Shown here: piece after piece, positions 40,230 to 51,161 of the stretch
How the letters are laid out: every line of letters starts with the position of its first letter
Position numbering within the stretch: the first letter of the stretch is position 1
NCBI GenBank assembly: GCA_037178625.1
Contig: CM074139.1
Coordinates: 1,488,001 to 1,552,000, forward strand
Length of the DNA: 64,000 nt
Direction of reading: 5' to 3'
Source of the DNA: Skeletonema tropicum
Taxonomy: Eukaryota > Bacillariophyta > Thalassiosirophyceae > Thalassiosirales > Thalassiosiraceae
The notes under the pieces: model-generated
What the model saw: only the letters and a program-made list of their open reading frames with translations
The model's database searches: none
What the model was told of the DNA's origin: nothing
Program-made: the position numbers and the translations under genes

Positions 40230-42011
40230 TTATGATGTATCTTTGCTCGGGACTGTAACTGATAATCTGTCTCTAGCAGCTGTTGCAAGCGCCTCCCAAT
40301 CGCTCATCCATATGACTATTGAATTTGCAGTCGAAATAACAAGGAGACCTGCAAATATTCCGATCCATAATCCTTCTACTCCCATCCCAAGAGGGAGTTC
40401 GAGGTAATAGCCAAGCGGCACCCCTATAATATAGTAGGCAATGAAGGTTAGCTTGGCAGAGAGGGATTGCCTTCCTGATGCACGGAAGACACCCTGTTCG
40501 ACACTATTTAACGCATCTGGCAGTTGAAGCATTGCCACAACAATGAATAGACTTTGACACTTGTTCAGTAAGTCCTCATCTTTTGTAAATATCGATGCCA
40601 GTTTGTCCCGAAAGGTCAATATGAACGCTACGTTCACCAACGACAAGAGCGCGCCGATTGTCACTGCTAAATACGTAGCAATCTTCGCTCTATGTGCATC
40701 ACCTGCTCCAAGAGCATTGCCTATTCTCACGCTACCTGCCACACTAGTACCCATGTACAGCATGTACACAAATTGCACCACGTTCAAGACGATAGCATTA
40801 CTTCCAATGGCAATGAGGGCGTCTTCTGGATCTGGGATGAGCCCACAGAGGAGAGCAATGATCTCGAATGCAATCCACGCAAACATAAGTTGAAACATTC
40901 CTGGGATACCAAGACTGAGAAACTGCACTACGGCCTTGAGAGTTAAGGCTTGGCTTGGTTGAAAGCCTTTCCACAAATGATGAAATATATGCCCTTCCTT
41001 CTTTGTATTGTTATGCTCACAATACATCATTGAAAGAATCAAAGCTGGCAACATCAAAATAGCTCCCACACTCCTTGCCACTGCTGCACCCAACCATCCC
41101 CACGAGGTACAATTCACCAAATAATATCCTAACCCAACATTCACAATATTCGAAACAACCGCAGATAAGATCATGGGAGTTGCCTCGTTCCTTGCCTGAC
41201 TGATCTTTCGTAGCATTTCATACGCATACACGAATGGAATACTTGGCAACATGTACTTCGCAAAATAACCCGCCTCCATTGCCACAGTGGATGGCTGACC
41301 AAATGCCAATAGAGTAGGGGTTGTATTCCAAATGATGAACCCCACAATGACAAATGCGATGAGCATGACAAACATTCCAGTCAGTAGATATTGCCCCATT
41401 TTGGTAGGTTGGTTGGCCCCATGCGCATGTGAACATAATGTATCCATGGCCGTCAACAGCCCCAACCCAGTGGACATCGCAGTGATGTTTGTGAACATGA
41501 CAGCGAGTGCGGTACCGTCTATGTGTACTTTACTACTGTCATTCATTCGTCCAACGAGTATAATGGTGGTGATACCTGGTAGCATTTCTAGAACGTATGT
41601 GGCGCAGACAGGTAGAAAGAGTTCAATCATTGATTTCATTTCATCTTTGAGTAGATTACTATCTTCGGTGAGTGAAAGGCTCAGTCGATGTTGTTGGTGT
41701 TGAGATTGTATCAGTGGAGGATTAATGCAAGCAGCGGTTTCTTCTTTGTCAGAATCAGAAGATTGTGGTGATTCAATTTCAGGTACTGATCCGTATCGAG
41801 TGTTGATAGTCTGCTTTGTTTCATCTCGTAATAATTTGTCTCCTGCATGGAACCTTTCATTTTCAGCTTGCAGAAAAGACTCCGACTCTGATGCTGCGCC
41901 AAATTGAGAAGAGTTTCGAATGTTGTTGCAAGCAGCTTCTTCCGATGACGTAGATTGCCTCTCATGGCTACTACTCGACACCATATCAGTTTGAGTACAA
42001 TTGTTTGGCAT
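40230..42011 (-). CDS. MATE-family efflux transporter, copy 1 (intact)
   Basis: 593 residues from the ATG at 42011 (MPNNCTQTD); a GTG ten codons earlier also keeps the frame. An N-terminal Ser/Glu-rich cytosolic region of about 140 residues precedes about 12 membrane segments. Conserved features include LPVCATYVLEMLPGITTIIL, GLLTAMDTLCSHAHGA (the MATE loop C/S-x-G-A-x-A-x), GIPGMFQLMFAWIAFEIIAL and VRIGNALGAGDAHRA. MATE proteins exchange protons or sodium for organic cations or metabolites across plasma or vacuolar membranes. Here the Gln codon at 41391-41393 (MGQYLLTGMF) is intact, unlike copies 2 and 3. Substrate unknown. Confidence 0.93.
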   Translation of the reverse strand: MPNNCTQTDMVSSSSHERQSTSSEEAACNNIRNSSQFGAASESESFLQAENERFHAGDKLLRDETKQTINTRYGSVPEIESPQSSDSDKEETAACINPPLIQSQHQQHRLSLSLTEDSNLLKDEMKSMIELFLPVCATYVLEMLPGITTIILVGRMNDSSKVHIDGTALAVMFTNITAMSTGLGLLTAMDTLCSHAHGANQPTKMGQYLLTGMFVMLIAFVIVGFIIWNTTPTLLAFGQPSTVAMEAGYFAKYMLPSIPFVYAYEMLRKISQARNEATPMILSAVVSNIVNVGLGYYLVNCTSWGWLGAAVARSVGAILMLPALILSMMYCEHNNTKKEGHIFHHLWKGFQPSQALTLKAVVQFLSLGIPGMFQLMFAWIAFEIIALLCGLIPDPEDALIAIGSNAIVLNVVQFVYMLYMGTSVAGSVRIGNALGAGDAHRAKIATYLAVTIGALLSLVNVAFILTFRDKLASIFTKDEDLLNKCQSLFIVVAMLQLPDALNSVEQGVFRASGRQSLSAKLTFIAYYIIGVPLGYYLELPLGMGVEGLWIGIFAGLLVISTANSIVIWMSDWEALATAARDRLSVTVPSKDTS

Positions 42012-42041
42012 GATTGCTGCAGTTTCAAATGCACTTGCCAC

Positions 42042-43367
42042 CAGATAATGCTGTAGAATCTCTGAGATACTTATGCTATCGATCGAGCATACTTAATGAT
42101 GTTATGGTCCTTTGATGATGGTATGTACTTTCATGCATGTAGTTTAATCTCATCGTTGTTAGCTTATTCCTACCTATATACCTACGCAAGTGATGTTATT
42201 CGACAGACATTTTCTTGGGGCAAGACCCCTTTCTTGCCCCAAGAAAAACTCATGAATATTGATATGAACCCACAGATGAAATAATCTTCTAGAATTCAAA
42301 AGGATTGATCAATTTGGAACCTCTACCGACCCCCTGGCGCCTAGAGAGTAGCTTCTGAAGCCTTACTCTAGGAAAGAGCTATAGGAAACGAAGGCTGGAG
42401 AGATATCCGAAAAAGATTTCAATTTGCTATTTGATTCAGATGGATACAAAGGCAGGGGTCACTGCCGCGCTCAGCCACTTGCTGTCACCAAGTCGCAAAC
42501 AATTTCATTCTCATGCCAGAAGAGGAAAGTTCAATTTTGAGGAATTCTGTGCGTTCATGAGCTCTAGTGGCGATGAAACCTACGAGTTGACAAAAGAGGA
42601 GAAGGCTTAGAAGGAGCGCTACATAAAGCAGAGAGGATAAGCTCTATGCGCTGCATGCAAGAAGTTGAAGACTTTCACAGAGAAAACTTGATGAGTAACA
42701 GAATCAACCTACTGAGAAGAGCTTGCCAACGAAGAATAAGAATATAGAATCACTAAAGTTGATGTACGGATCCAAGCGAAAGCAGAGGAGGACTATACAT
42801 CTTTCGTCAAAGAATAACAAAGTCGAATCATTTTTAAAACAAAGATTCAAAAAGACTCACCCTCCAAAAACTCAATCAGTTGTTCAGATCTTCTTCTTTG
42901 ATCTCTGCTCAGCGTACGTGCACCCAACCGTGCACCCATTCAGCTCTGAATGAGCTTGGCATTGGATTATCGAGAGCATATTGAGGTCTTTTCAGGACAC
43001 GTGTCTTAGATTCGGGATTGCATCTCTCAAGGAACTTCAACTCAAAGCAAGGGAGAACCGACCATTTTTAGAAAACTGTCTGATCGTCGAATCGCAGCTT
43101 CTTCCCCTAAAAAAGTTGACACCTCCTCCAAAATTCATTCGCCTTTGAAAGCTTGTCCAGTAGCATGATGTTATTCTCACTGAAAGGGCCTTGATCATTG
43201 GCGCATTGTTCGATTAACCGACATCATATTGCGGCGTTTAGAAGCGAGCCCGTCGATTGGCCAAAAGCAGCTCGAATTTTTGTCAGCCAACGCTCGACAC
43301 AGATTTTGCATTAATTTTTCGTGCTCTCGCTTGAAAATACATAAGTCATATCATAAGGCCGTGGGAT
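42042..43367. other. Spacer between MATE and the homeobox stub, with decayed coding DNA
   Basis: Repeated in all three units. A readable piece at 42440-42610 (MDTKAGVTAALSHLLSPSRK, then ARRGKFNFEEFCAFMSSSG) is followed by many stops but continued protein-like sequence, so it looks like a dead gene or transposon fragment. No family was recognised. It also includes the upstream regions of the MATE and homeobox genes. Confidence 0.5.
42210..42247. repeat. Perfect 16-bp hairpin upstream of MATE
   Basis: TTTTCTTGGGGCAAGA pairs perfectly with its inverse across a 6-base loop. Identical copies lie at 47673-47710 and 53142-53179. It sits about 200 bp upstream of each MATE ATG and could act as a protein-binding palindrome or be a short foldback element. 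Confidence 0.75.
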
Positions 43368-43448
43368 ATGTCAACCGCCCTCCTCACAACAACCACCACA
43401 CCAACTTCCTACAGCCCCAACAAAATGGACGGCTCTGACGAGGAACAC
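43368..43448 (+). pseudogene. 5' stub of the TALE-RING gene, junction 1
   Basis: The first 27 codons of the gene at 54300 (MSTALLTTTTTPTSYSPNKM and on) are present, then homology stops at GACGAGGAACAC and unrelated filler begins. The upstream region is also copied. It is a truncated duplicate left by the tandem duplication. Confidence 0.9.
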
Positions 43449-43902
43449 CACGCGAACTACCTCACTTCTCACTTTTGCTCATAAGTAACTTTTTGCCTAC
43501 TTTTTGCTTTTTGCTTCTTGCTTTTTTTTAGAGAGATAAATAAGAGATTAGTTTAGGATGGTATTCAGGAGCGATTTGCACGAGCTCGCTGGATCTTGCT
43601 CTCATATCCCTAGTGAGTTTTGAGATTGAGTATTCAATCTCATCCAGGATGAGATTGAATATTCAATCTCATCCATCGCCAGAAGCCGTTATCGCGTGTT
43701 TTTGTCGCGGTAAGAAATTGGCGGGAGGGTTGGACTGGGCCGGCCGACTCTCAGATTGCTGCGGTAGCTCTTTTATGTGCATGCACGTGAGCTACAAATA
43801 CTAATTTTCAGGCAGATGAGATTGAATACATATTCAATCTCATCCACAAAAATAGCCCCCCAAAAACTCACTAGGGATATCTTCTCATATTTCCTACTTA
43901 CT
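43449..43902. other. Junction filler between units 1 and 2
   Basis: 454 bp not found at either outer edge of the array. The second half is the MITE at 43607-43877; the first part (43449-43606) has T-rich runs such as ACTTTTTGCCTACTTTTTGC and no recognised identity. It is now the 5' flank of kinase copy 2. Confidence 0.7.
43607..43877. mobile_element. TA-flanked MITE with nested ATTCAATCTCATCC palindromes, junction 1
   Basis: 271 bp, terminal inverted repeat TCCCTAGTGAGTTTT, TA on both sides (43605-43606, 43878-43879). Internal GATGAGATTGAATATTCAAT palindromes occur near both ends. A Stowaway-like Tc1/mariner MITE by its termini. Confidence 0.75.
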
Positions 43903-43910
43903 TCTTGACC

Positions 43911-45623
43911 ATGGCGACCAATCCAATGACATGGCCAGCAGCCGCAGCATCTCGCATACGGATAAAATTCAGCAACGATGTCTACTGCCGTCTATTCTAT
44001 AACAGTTCCACTGGATCCATCAATCTCGTTCCCCTGACTGCCGATGATTTATCGGCAATAACCACCACACCTCATGCGGAGATTTACGACCACTCACAAA
44101 CCTCCAATCCGGAGGAAGATCCTCTGTATCAATCATATCTATCACAAAGCAATGATGACACCAAGCATATTGTAGATTCATTTCATCCAAATGATGTAAT
44201 CGGAGCCAACCTCTCATTAGAATACAACTTCCACAATCCAAATACATTTCATGGGATGGAAAGTTATGCATCTGCTAAAATTAACATCTACTGCTATCCC
44301 AAAAGCAATAATCGAAGAAAGAAGCGACGTGAAGCAAATCACAAGAGTTATACCGTAGACTCGACTTGCTGTGAAGATTTTAGTGATGTTCGTGCACTTG
44401 TTCACTCTATACGAACCTTTTCTGGATTACAAAATTATAATCATCAGTCTAATGCTACCGACAACTACTATAATGCACCTCCGCAACGATTCTTGGTCAT
44501 TCTTAATCCATACAGTGGGGGCAATGGTCCCAAATCAAAATCAGGTGCATTGTATGTGTATGAAACGATGGTGAAGCCAATGTTGGAACAGGCAGGTGTG
44601 GAACATGATTCGTTGGCTACCACTCATGGAGGTCATGCCAAGGAACGGATGGGGTCGAAAAGACAGTCCAACAACTCGGATAACGCCGCTTCGAATGGCA
44701 ATGGAAATGAGGAAGGAGGCACCAATAACTGTGATGAACCCGAGTGGAGAGACATTGCAGAATATGATGCCATTATTGCCATGGGAGGAGATGGCATCCT
44801 ATTCGAGATTTTTCAGGGCATACATTCCCGAGAGGACGAAGAAGAATTACTCTCCAAACTGAAATTTGGCATTGTTCCATGTGGGACATGCAATGGTCTT
44901 GCCAAGAGTATTTTGCATTGGAGTGACAAGAATGCCGATTGTACACCTATGGAATCAGTCTTTCAAATATGCAAGGGACATACGTCTCGATTGGATCTTG
45001 CCTCCTATCAACTGGCCAAGACGAAGAAGACGTATACGTCATTTTTATCCTTCTCATGGGGTCTTATAGCGGATTGCGATTTGGAATCGGAATGTTTGCG
45101 TTGGTTAGGTGCCATACGGACTGATGTTTGGGCGGTGTATAGGGGCATTTTGTTTCCAAAGAAGTATCGAGCTCGATTTTCCTATCTTCCCACCAGCAAA
45201 ACAGAAGATAACAATGGCAGTGTTTCATCAACCACGGTTGTGTTGCCAAAAGTGGATGAAGCGCTTCCAAAGGATTGGGTAACCATTGAAGACGACTTTA
45301 GCGTATTTTGGGTATGCAATACGACACATGCTTCCTACAACGTGTTTACATGCCCCATGTCCAAAATGAACGATGGAGTATTCTACGTTTTGATTGTGCG
45401 TTCGTCCGTGTCAAGATTGCGTCTGTTACAAATGCTGCTCAAGTTGGAGACTGGTGGACATATTGACTGCACGGGTTTAGAAGTTGTTAGTTGTTTGGCC
45501 TATCGGTTGGAACCTCTTTCGGACAATACGTACAATGATTTGGATGGTGAGTTGATTGAAGGTGGGACGATACAGGCGAGTTTATTCAATACTGCCAATT
45601 TTTTCTCTGGAAACATAAAGTAG
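43911..45623 (+). CDS. Sphingosine-kinase-like lipid kinase, copy 2
   Basis: 570 residues, identical in protein sequence to copy 3. It keeps all catalytic motifs of copy 1 (NPYSGGNG, AMGGDG, GTCNGLAKS, SWGLIADCDLESE, DLDGE). Differences from copy 1 cluster in the linker before the catalytic Asp (GNEEGGTNNCDEP) and in the loop after YLP (TSKTEDNNGSVSSTTVVLPK), and the C-terminus is FSGNIK rather than FSGKLDT. The open frame is kept, so the copy is probably functional, but it has a different 5' flank (filler and MITE) from copy 1. Confidence 0.9.
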   Translation: MATNPMTWPAAAASRIRIKFSNDVYCRLFYNSSTGSINLVPLTADDLSAITTTPHAEIYDHSQTSNPEEDPLYQSYLSQSNDDTKHIVDSFHPNDVIGANLSLEYNFHNPNTFHGMESYASAKINIYCYPKSNNRRKKRREANHKSYTVDSTCCEDFSDVRALVHSIRTFSGLQNYNHQSNATDNYYNAPPQRFLVILNPYSGGNGPKSKSGALYVYETMVKPMLEQAGVEHDSLATTHGGHAKERMGSKRQSNNSDNAASNGNGNEEGGTNNCDEPEWRDIAEYDAIIAMGGDGILFEIFQGIHSREDEEELLSKLKFGIVPCGTCNGLAKSILHWSDKNADCTPMESVFQICKGHTSRLDLASYQLAKTKKTYTSFLSFSWGLIADCDLESECLRWLGAIRTDVWAVYRGILFPKKYRARFSYLPTSKTEDNNGSVSSTTVVLPKVDEALPKDWVTIEDDFSVFWVCNTTHASYNVFTCPMSKMNDGVFYVLIVRSSVSRLRLLQMLLKLETGGHIDCTGLEVVSCLAYRLEPLSDNTYNDLDGELIEGGTIQASLFNTANFFSGNIK

Positions 45624-45690
45624 AATAGGCAGACGAATAGATCTGAGGTGTGTTTCATCGGCTTCAATTAGCTGTGCATTCCATGTAGGT

Positions 45691-47472
45691 TTATGATGTA
45701 TCTTTGCTCGTGATTGCAACTGATAATCTGTCTCTAGCAGCAGTGGCAAGCGCCTCCCAATCGCTCATCCATATGACTATTGAATTTGCAGTGGAAATGA
45801 CAAGGAGACCTGCAAATATTCCGATCCATAATCCTTCTACTCCCATCCCAAGAGGTAGTTCGAGGTAATAGCCAAGCGGCACCCCTATAATATAGTAGGC
45901 AATAAAGGTTAGCTTGGCAGAGAGGGATTGCCTTCCTGATGCACGGAAGACACCCTGTTCGACACTATTTAACGCATCTGGCAGTTGAAGCATTGCCACA
46001 ACAATGAATAGACTTTGACACTTGTTCAGTAAGTCCTCATCTTTTGTAAATACCGATGCCAGTTTGTCCCGAAAGGTCAATATGAACGCTACGTTCACCA
46101 ACGACAAGAGCGCGCCGATTGTCACTGCTAAATACGTAGCAATCTTCGCTCTATGTGCATCACCTGCTCCAAGAGCATTGCCTATTCTCACGCTACCTGC
46201 CACACTAGTACCCATGTACAGCATGTACACAAATTGCACCACGTTCAAGACGATAGCATTACTTCCAATGGCAATGAGGGCGTCTTCTGGATCTGGGATG
46301 AGCCCACAGAGGAGAGCAATGATCTCGAATGCAATCCACGCAAACATAAGTTGAAACATTCCTGGGATACCAAGACTGAGAAACTGCACTACGGCCTTGA
46401 GAGTTAAGGCTTGGCTTGGTTGAAAGCCTTTCCACAAATGATGAAATATATGCCCTTCCTTCTTTGTATTGTTATGCTCACAATACATCGTTGAAAGAAT
46501 CAAAGCTGGCAACATCAAAATAGCTCCCACACTCCTTGCCACTGCTGCACCCAGCCATCCCCACGAGCTACAATTCACCAAATAATATCCTAACCCAACA
46601 TTCACAATATTCGAAACAACCGCAGATAGGATCATGGGAGTTGCCTCGTTCCTTGCCTGACTGATCTTTCGTAGCATTTCATACGCATACACGAATGGAA
46701 TACTTGGCAACATGTACTTCGCAAAATAACCCGCCTCCATTGCCACAGTGGATGGCTGACCAAATGCCAATAGAGTAGGGGTTGTATTCCAAATGATGAA
46801 CCCCACAATGACAAATGCGATGAGCATGACAAACATTCCAGTCAGTAGATATTACCCCATTTTGGTAGGTTGGTTGGCCCCATGCGCATGTGAACATAAT
46901 GTATCCATGGCCGTCAACAGCCCCAGCCCAGTGGACATTGCCGTGATGTTTGTGAACATGACGGCGAGTGCGGTACCGTCTATGTGTACTTTACTGCTGT
47001 CATTCATTCGTCCAACGAGTATAATGGTGGTGATACCTGGTAGCATTTCTAGAACGTATGTGGCGCAGACAGGTAGAAAGAGTTCAATCATTGATTTCAT
47101 TTCATCTTTGAGTAGATTACTATCTTCGGTGAGTGAAAGGCTCAGTCGATGTTGTTGGTGTTGAGATTGTATCAGTGGAGGATTAATGCAAGCAGCGGTT
47201 TCTTCTTTGTCAGAATCAGAAGATTGTGGTGATTCAATTTCAGGTACTGATCCGTATCGAGTGTTGATAGTCTGCTTTGTTTCATCTCGTAATAATTTGT
47301 CTCCTGCATGGAACCTTTCATTTTCAGCTTGCAGAAAAGACTCCGACTCTGATGCTGCGCCAAATTGAGAAGAGTTTCGAATGTTGTTGCAAGCAGCTTC
47401 TTCCGATGACGTAGATTGCCTCTCATGGCTACTACTCGACACCATATCAGTTTGAGTACAATTGTTTGGCAT
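45691..47472 (-). pseudogene. MATE transporter, copy 2, with premature stop
   Basis: Nearly identical to copy 1 except that the Gln codon in MGQYLLTG has become TAA (46852-46854). Translation from the ATG at 47472 would stop after 206 residues, with about two membrane segments. The rest of the frame (46851-45691) is intact, and an ATG at 46836 (MFVMLIAFVIV) could give a 381-residue product with about ten segments. The frame after the stop has not decayed, so the change is recent or the shorter product is used. Confidence 0.85.
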
Positions 47473-48830
47473 GATTGCTGCAGTTTCAAATGCACTTGCC
47501 ACCAGATAATGCTGTAGAATCTCTGAGATACTTATGCTATCGATCGAGCATACTTAATGATGTTATGGTCCTTTGATGATGGTATGTACTTTCATGCATG
47601 TAGTTTAATCTCATCGTTGTTAGCTTATTCCTACCTATATATACCTACGCAAGTGATGTTATTCGACAGACATTTTCTTGGGGCAAGACCCCTTTCTTGC
47701 CCCAAGAAAAACTCATGAATATTGATATGAACCCACAGATGAAATAATCTTCTAGAATTCAAAAGGATTGATCAATTTGGAACCTCTACCGACCCCCTGG
47801 CGCCTAGAGAGTAGCTTCTGAAGCCTTACTCTAGGAAAGAGCTATAGGAAACGAAGGCTGGAGAGATATCCGAAAAAGATTTCAATTTGCTATTTGATTC
47901 AGATGGATACAAAGGCAGGGGTCACTGCCGCGCTCAGCCACTTGCTGTCACCAAGTCGCAAACAATTTCATTCTCATGCCAGAAGAGGAAAGTTCAATTT
48001 TGAGGAATTCTGTGCGTTCATGAGCTCTAGTGGCGATGAAACCTACGAGTTGACAAAAGAGGAGAAGGCTTAGAAGGAGCGCTACATAAAGCAGAGAGGA
48101 TAAGCTCTATGCGCTGCATGCAAGAAGTTGAAGACTTTCACAGAGAAAACTTGATGAGTAACAGAATCAACCTACTGAGAAGAGCTTGCCAACGAAGAAT
48201 AAGAATATAGAATCACTAAAGTTGATGTACGGATCCAAGCGAAAGCAGAGGAGGACTATACATCTTTCGTCAAAGAATAACAAAGTCGAATCATTTTTAA
48301 AACAAAGATTCAAAAAGACTCACCCTCCAAAAACTCAATCAGTTGTTCAGATCTTCTTCTTTGATCTCTGCTCAGCGTACGTGCACCCAACCGTGCACCC
48401 ATTCAGCTCTGAATGAGCTTGGCATTGGATTATCGAGAGCATATTGAGGTCTTTTCAGGACACGTGTCTTAGATTCGGGATTGCATCTCTCAAGGAACTT
48501 CAACTCAAAGCAAGGGAGAACCGACCATTTTTAGAAAACTGTCTGATCGTCGAATCGCAGCTTCTTCCCCTAAAAAAGTTGACACCTCCTCCAAAATTCA
48601 TTCGCCTTTGAAAGCTTGTCCAGTAGCATGATGTTATTCTCACTGAAAGGGCCTTGATCATTGGCGCATTGTTCGATTAACCGACATCATATTGCGGCGT
48701 TTAGAAGCGAGCCCGTCGATTGGCCAAAAGCAGCTCGAATTTTTGTCAGTCAACGCTCGACACAGATTTTGCATTAATTTTTCGTGCTCTCGCTTGAAAA
48801 TACATAAGTCATATCATAAGGCCGTGGGAT

Positions 48831-48911
48831 ATGTCAACCGCCCTCCTCACAACAACCACCACACCAACTTCCTACAGCCCCAACAAAATGGACGGCTCTG
48901 ACGAGGAACAC
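48831..48911 (+). pseudogene. 5' stub of the TALE-RING gene, junction 2
   Basis: Same truncated fragment as at 43368-43448, with the same breakpoint after GACGAGGAACAC, followed by the unit 2-3 filler (48912-49373). Confidence 0.9.
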
Positions 48912-49069
48912 CACGCGAACTACCTCACTTCTCACTTTTGCTCATAAGTAACTTTTTGCCTACTTTTTGCTTTTTGCTTCTTGCTTTTTTTTAGAGAGAT
49001 AAATAAGAGATTAGTTTAGGATGGTATTCAGGAGCGATTTGCACGAGCTCGCTGGATCTTGCTCTCATA

Positions 49070-49348
49070 TCCCTAGTGAGTTTTGAGATTGAGTATTCAA
49101 TCTCATCCAGGATGAGATTGAATATTCAATCTCATCCATCGCCAGAAGCCGTTATCGCGTGTTTTTGTCGCGGTAAGAAATTGGCGGGAGGGTTGGACTG
49201 GGCCGGCCGACTCTCAGATTGCTGCGGTAGCTCTTTTATGTGCATGCACGTGAGCTACAAATATACTAATTTTCAGGCAGATGAGATTGAATAGGATTGA
49301 ATATTCAATCTCATCCACAAAAATAGCCCCCCAAAAACTCACTAGGGA
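49070..49348. mobile_element. TA-flanked MITE, junction 2 copy
   Basis: 279-bp counterpart of 43607-43877 with the same termini and TA flanks. It differs mainly by an extra partial GATTGAATA unit in the inner palindrome near the right end. The first part of the filler matches junction 1. Confidence 0.75.
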
Positions 49349-49381
49349 TATCTTCTCATATTTCCTACTTACTTCTTGACC

Positions 49382-51094
49382 ATGGCGACCAATCCAATGA
49401 CATGGCCAGCAGCCGCAGCATCTCGCATACGGATAAAATTCAGCAACGATGTCTACTGCCGTCTATTCTATAACAGTTCCACTGGATCCATCAATCTCGT
49501 TCCCCTGACTGCCGATGATTTATCGGCAATAACCACCACACCTCATGCGGAGATTTACGACCACTCACAAACCTCCAATCCGGAGGAAGATCCTCTGTAT
49601 CAATCATATCTATCACAAAGCAATGATGACACCAAGCATATTGTAGATTCATTTCATCCAAATGATGTAATCGGAGCCAACCTCTCATTAGAATACAACT
49701 TCCACAATCCAAATACATTTCATGGGATGGAAAGTTATGCATCTGCTAAAATTAACATCTACTGCTATCCCAAAAGCAATAATCGAAGAAAGAAGCGACG
49801 TGAAGCAAATCACAAGAGTTATACCGTAGACTCGACTTGCTGTGAAGATTTTAGTGATGTTCGTGCACTTGTTCACTCTATACGAACCTTTTCTGGATTA
49901 CAAAATTATAATCATCAGTCTAATGCTACCGACAACTACTATAATGCACCTCCGCAACGATTCTTGGTCATTCTTAATCCATACAGTGGGGGCAATGGTC
50001 CCAAATCAAAATCAGGTGCATTGTATGTGTATGAAACGATGGTGAAGCCAATGTTGGAACAGGCAGGTGTGGAACATGATTCGTTGGCTACCACTCATGG
50101 AGGTCATGCCAAGGAACGGATGGGGTCGAAAAGACAGTCCAACAACTCGGATAACGCCGCTTCGAATGGCAATGGAAATGAGGAAGGAGGCACCAATAAC
50201 TGTGATGAACCCGAGTGGAGAGACATTGCAGAATATGATGCCATTATTGCCATGGGAGGAGATGGCATCCTATTCGAGATTTTTCAGGGCATACATTCCC
50301 GAGAGGACGAAGAAGAATTACTCTCCAAACTGAAATTTGGCATTGTTCCATGTGGGACATGCAATGGTCTTGCCAAGAGTATTTTGCATTGGAGTGACAA
50401 GAATGCCGATTGTACACCTATGGAATCAGTCTTTCAAATATGCAAGGGACATACGTCTCGATTGGATCTTGCCTCCTATCAACTGGCCAAGACGAAGAAG
50501 ACGTATACGTCATTTTTATCCTTCTCATGGGGTCTTATAGCGGATTGCGATTTGGAATCGGAATGTTTGCGTTGGTTAGGTGCCATACGGACTGATGTTT
50601 GGGCGGTGTATAGGGGCATTTTGTTTCCAAAGAAGTATCGAGCTCGATTTTCCTATCTTCCCACCAGCAAAACAGAAGATAACAATGGCAGTGTTTCATC
50701 AACCACGGTTGTGTTGCCAAAAGTGGATGAAGCGCTTCCAAAGGATTGGGTAACCATTGAAGACGACTTTAGCGTATTTTGGGTATGCAATACGACACAT
50801 GCTTCCTACAACGTGTTTACATGCCCCATGTCCAAAATGAACGATGGAGTATTCTACGTTTTGATTGTGCGTTCGTCCGTGTCAAGATTGCGTCTGTTAC
50901 AAATGCTGCTCAAGTTGGAGACTGGTGGACATATTGACTGCACGGGTTTAGAAGTTGTTAGTTGTTTGGCCTATCGGTTGGAACCTCTTTCGGACAATAC
51001 GTACAATGATTTGGATGGTGAGTTGATTGAAGGTGGGACGATACAGGCGAGTTTATTCAATACTGCCAATTTTTTCTCTGGAAACATAAAGTAG
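49382..51094 (+). CDS. Sphingosine-kinase-like lipid kinase, copy 3
   Basis: 570 residues, with the same amino-acid sequence as copy 2, including its linker and C-terminal differences from copy 1. The gene is intact, preceded by the junction 2 filler and MITE. Its 3' end faces MATE copy 3, 67 bp away. The lack of any protein difference from copy 2 implies very recent duplication, gene conversion, or an assembly duplication of one locus. Confidence 0.9.
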   Translation: MATNPMTWPAAAASRIRIKFSNDVYCRLFYNSSTGSINLVPLTADDLSAITTTPHAEIYDHSQTSNPEEDPLYQSYLSQSNDDTKHIVDSFHPNDVIGANLSLEYNFHNPNTFHGMESYASAKINIYCYPKSNNRRKKRREANHKSYTVDSTCCEDFSDVRALVHSIRTFSGLQNYNHQSNATDNYYNAPPQRFLVILNPYSGGNGPKSKSGALYVYETMVKPMLEQAGVEHDSLATTHGGHAKERMGSKRQSNNSDNAASNGNGNEEGGTNNCDEPEWRDIAEYDAIIAMGGDGILFEIFQGIHSREDEEELLSKLKFGIVPCGTCNGLAKSILHWSDKNADCTPMESVFQICKGHTSRLDLASYQLAKTKKTYTSFLSFSWGLIADCDLESECLRWLGAIRTDVWAVYRGILFPKKYRARFSYLPTSKTEDNNGSVSSTTVVLPKVDEALPKDWVTIEDDFSVFWVCNTTHASYNVFTCPMSKMNDGVFYVLIVRSSVSRLRLLQMLLKLETGGHIDCTGLEVVSCLAYRLEPLSDNTYNDLDGELIEGGTIQASLFNTANFFSGNIK

Positions 51095-51161
51095 AATAGG
51101 CAGACGAATAGATCTGAGGTGTGTTTCATCGGCTTCAATTAGCTGTGCATTCCATGTAGGT

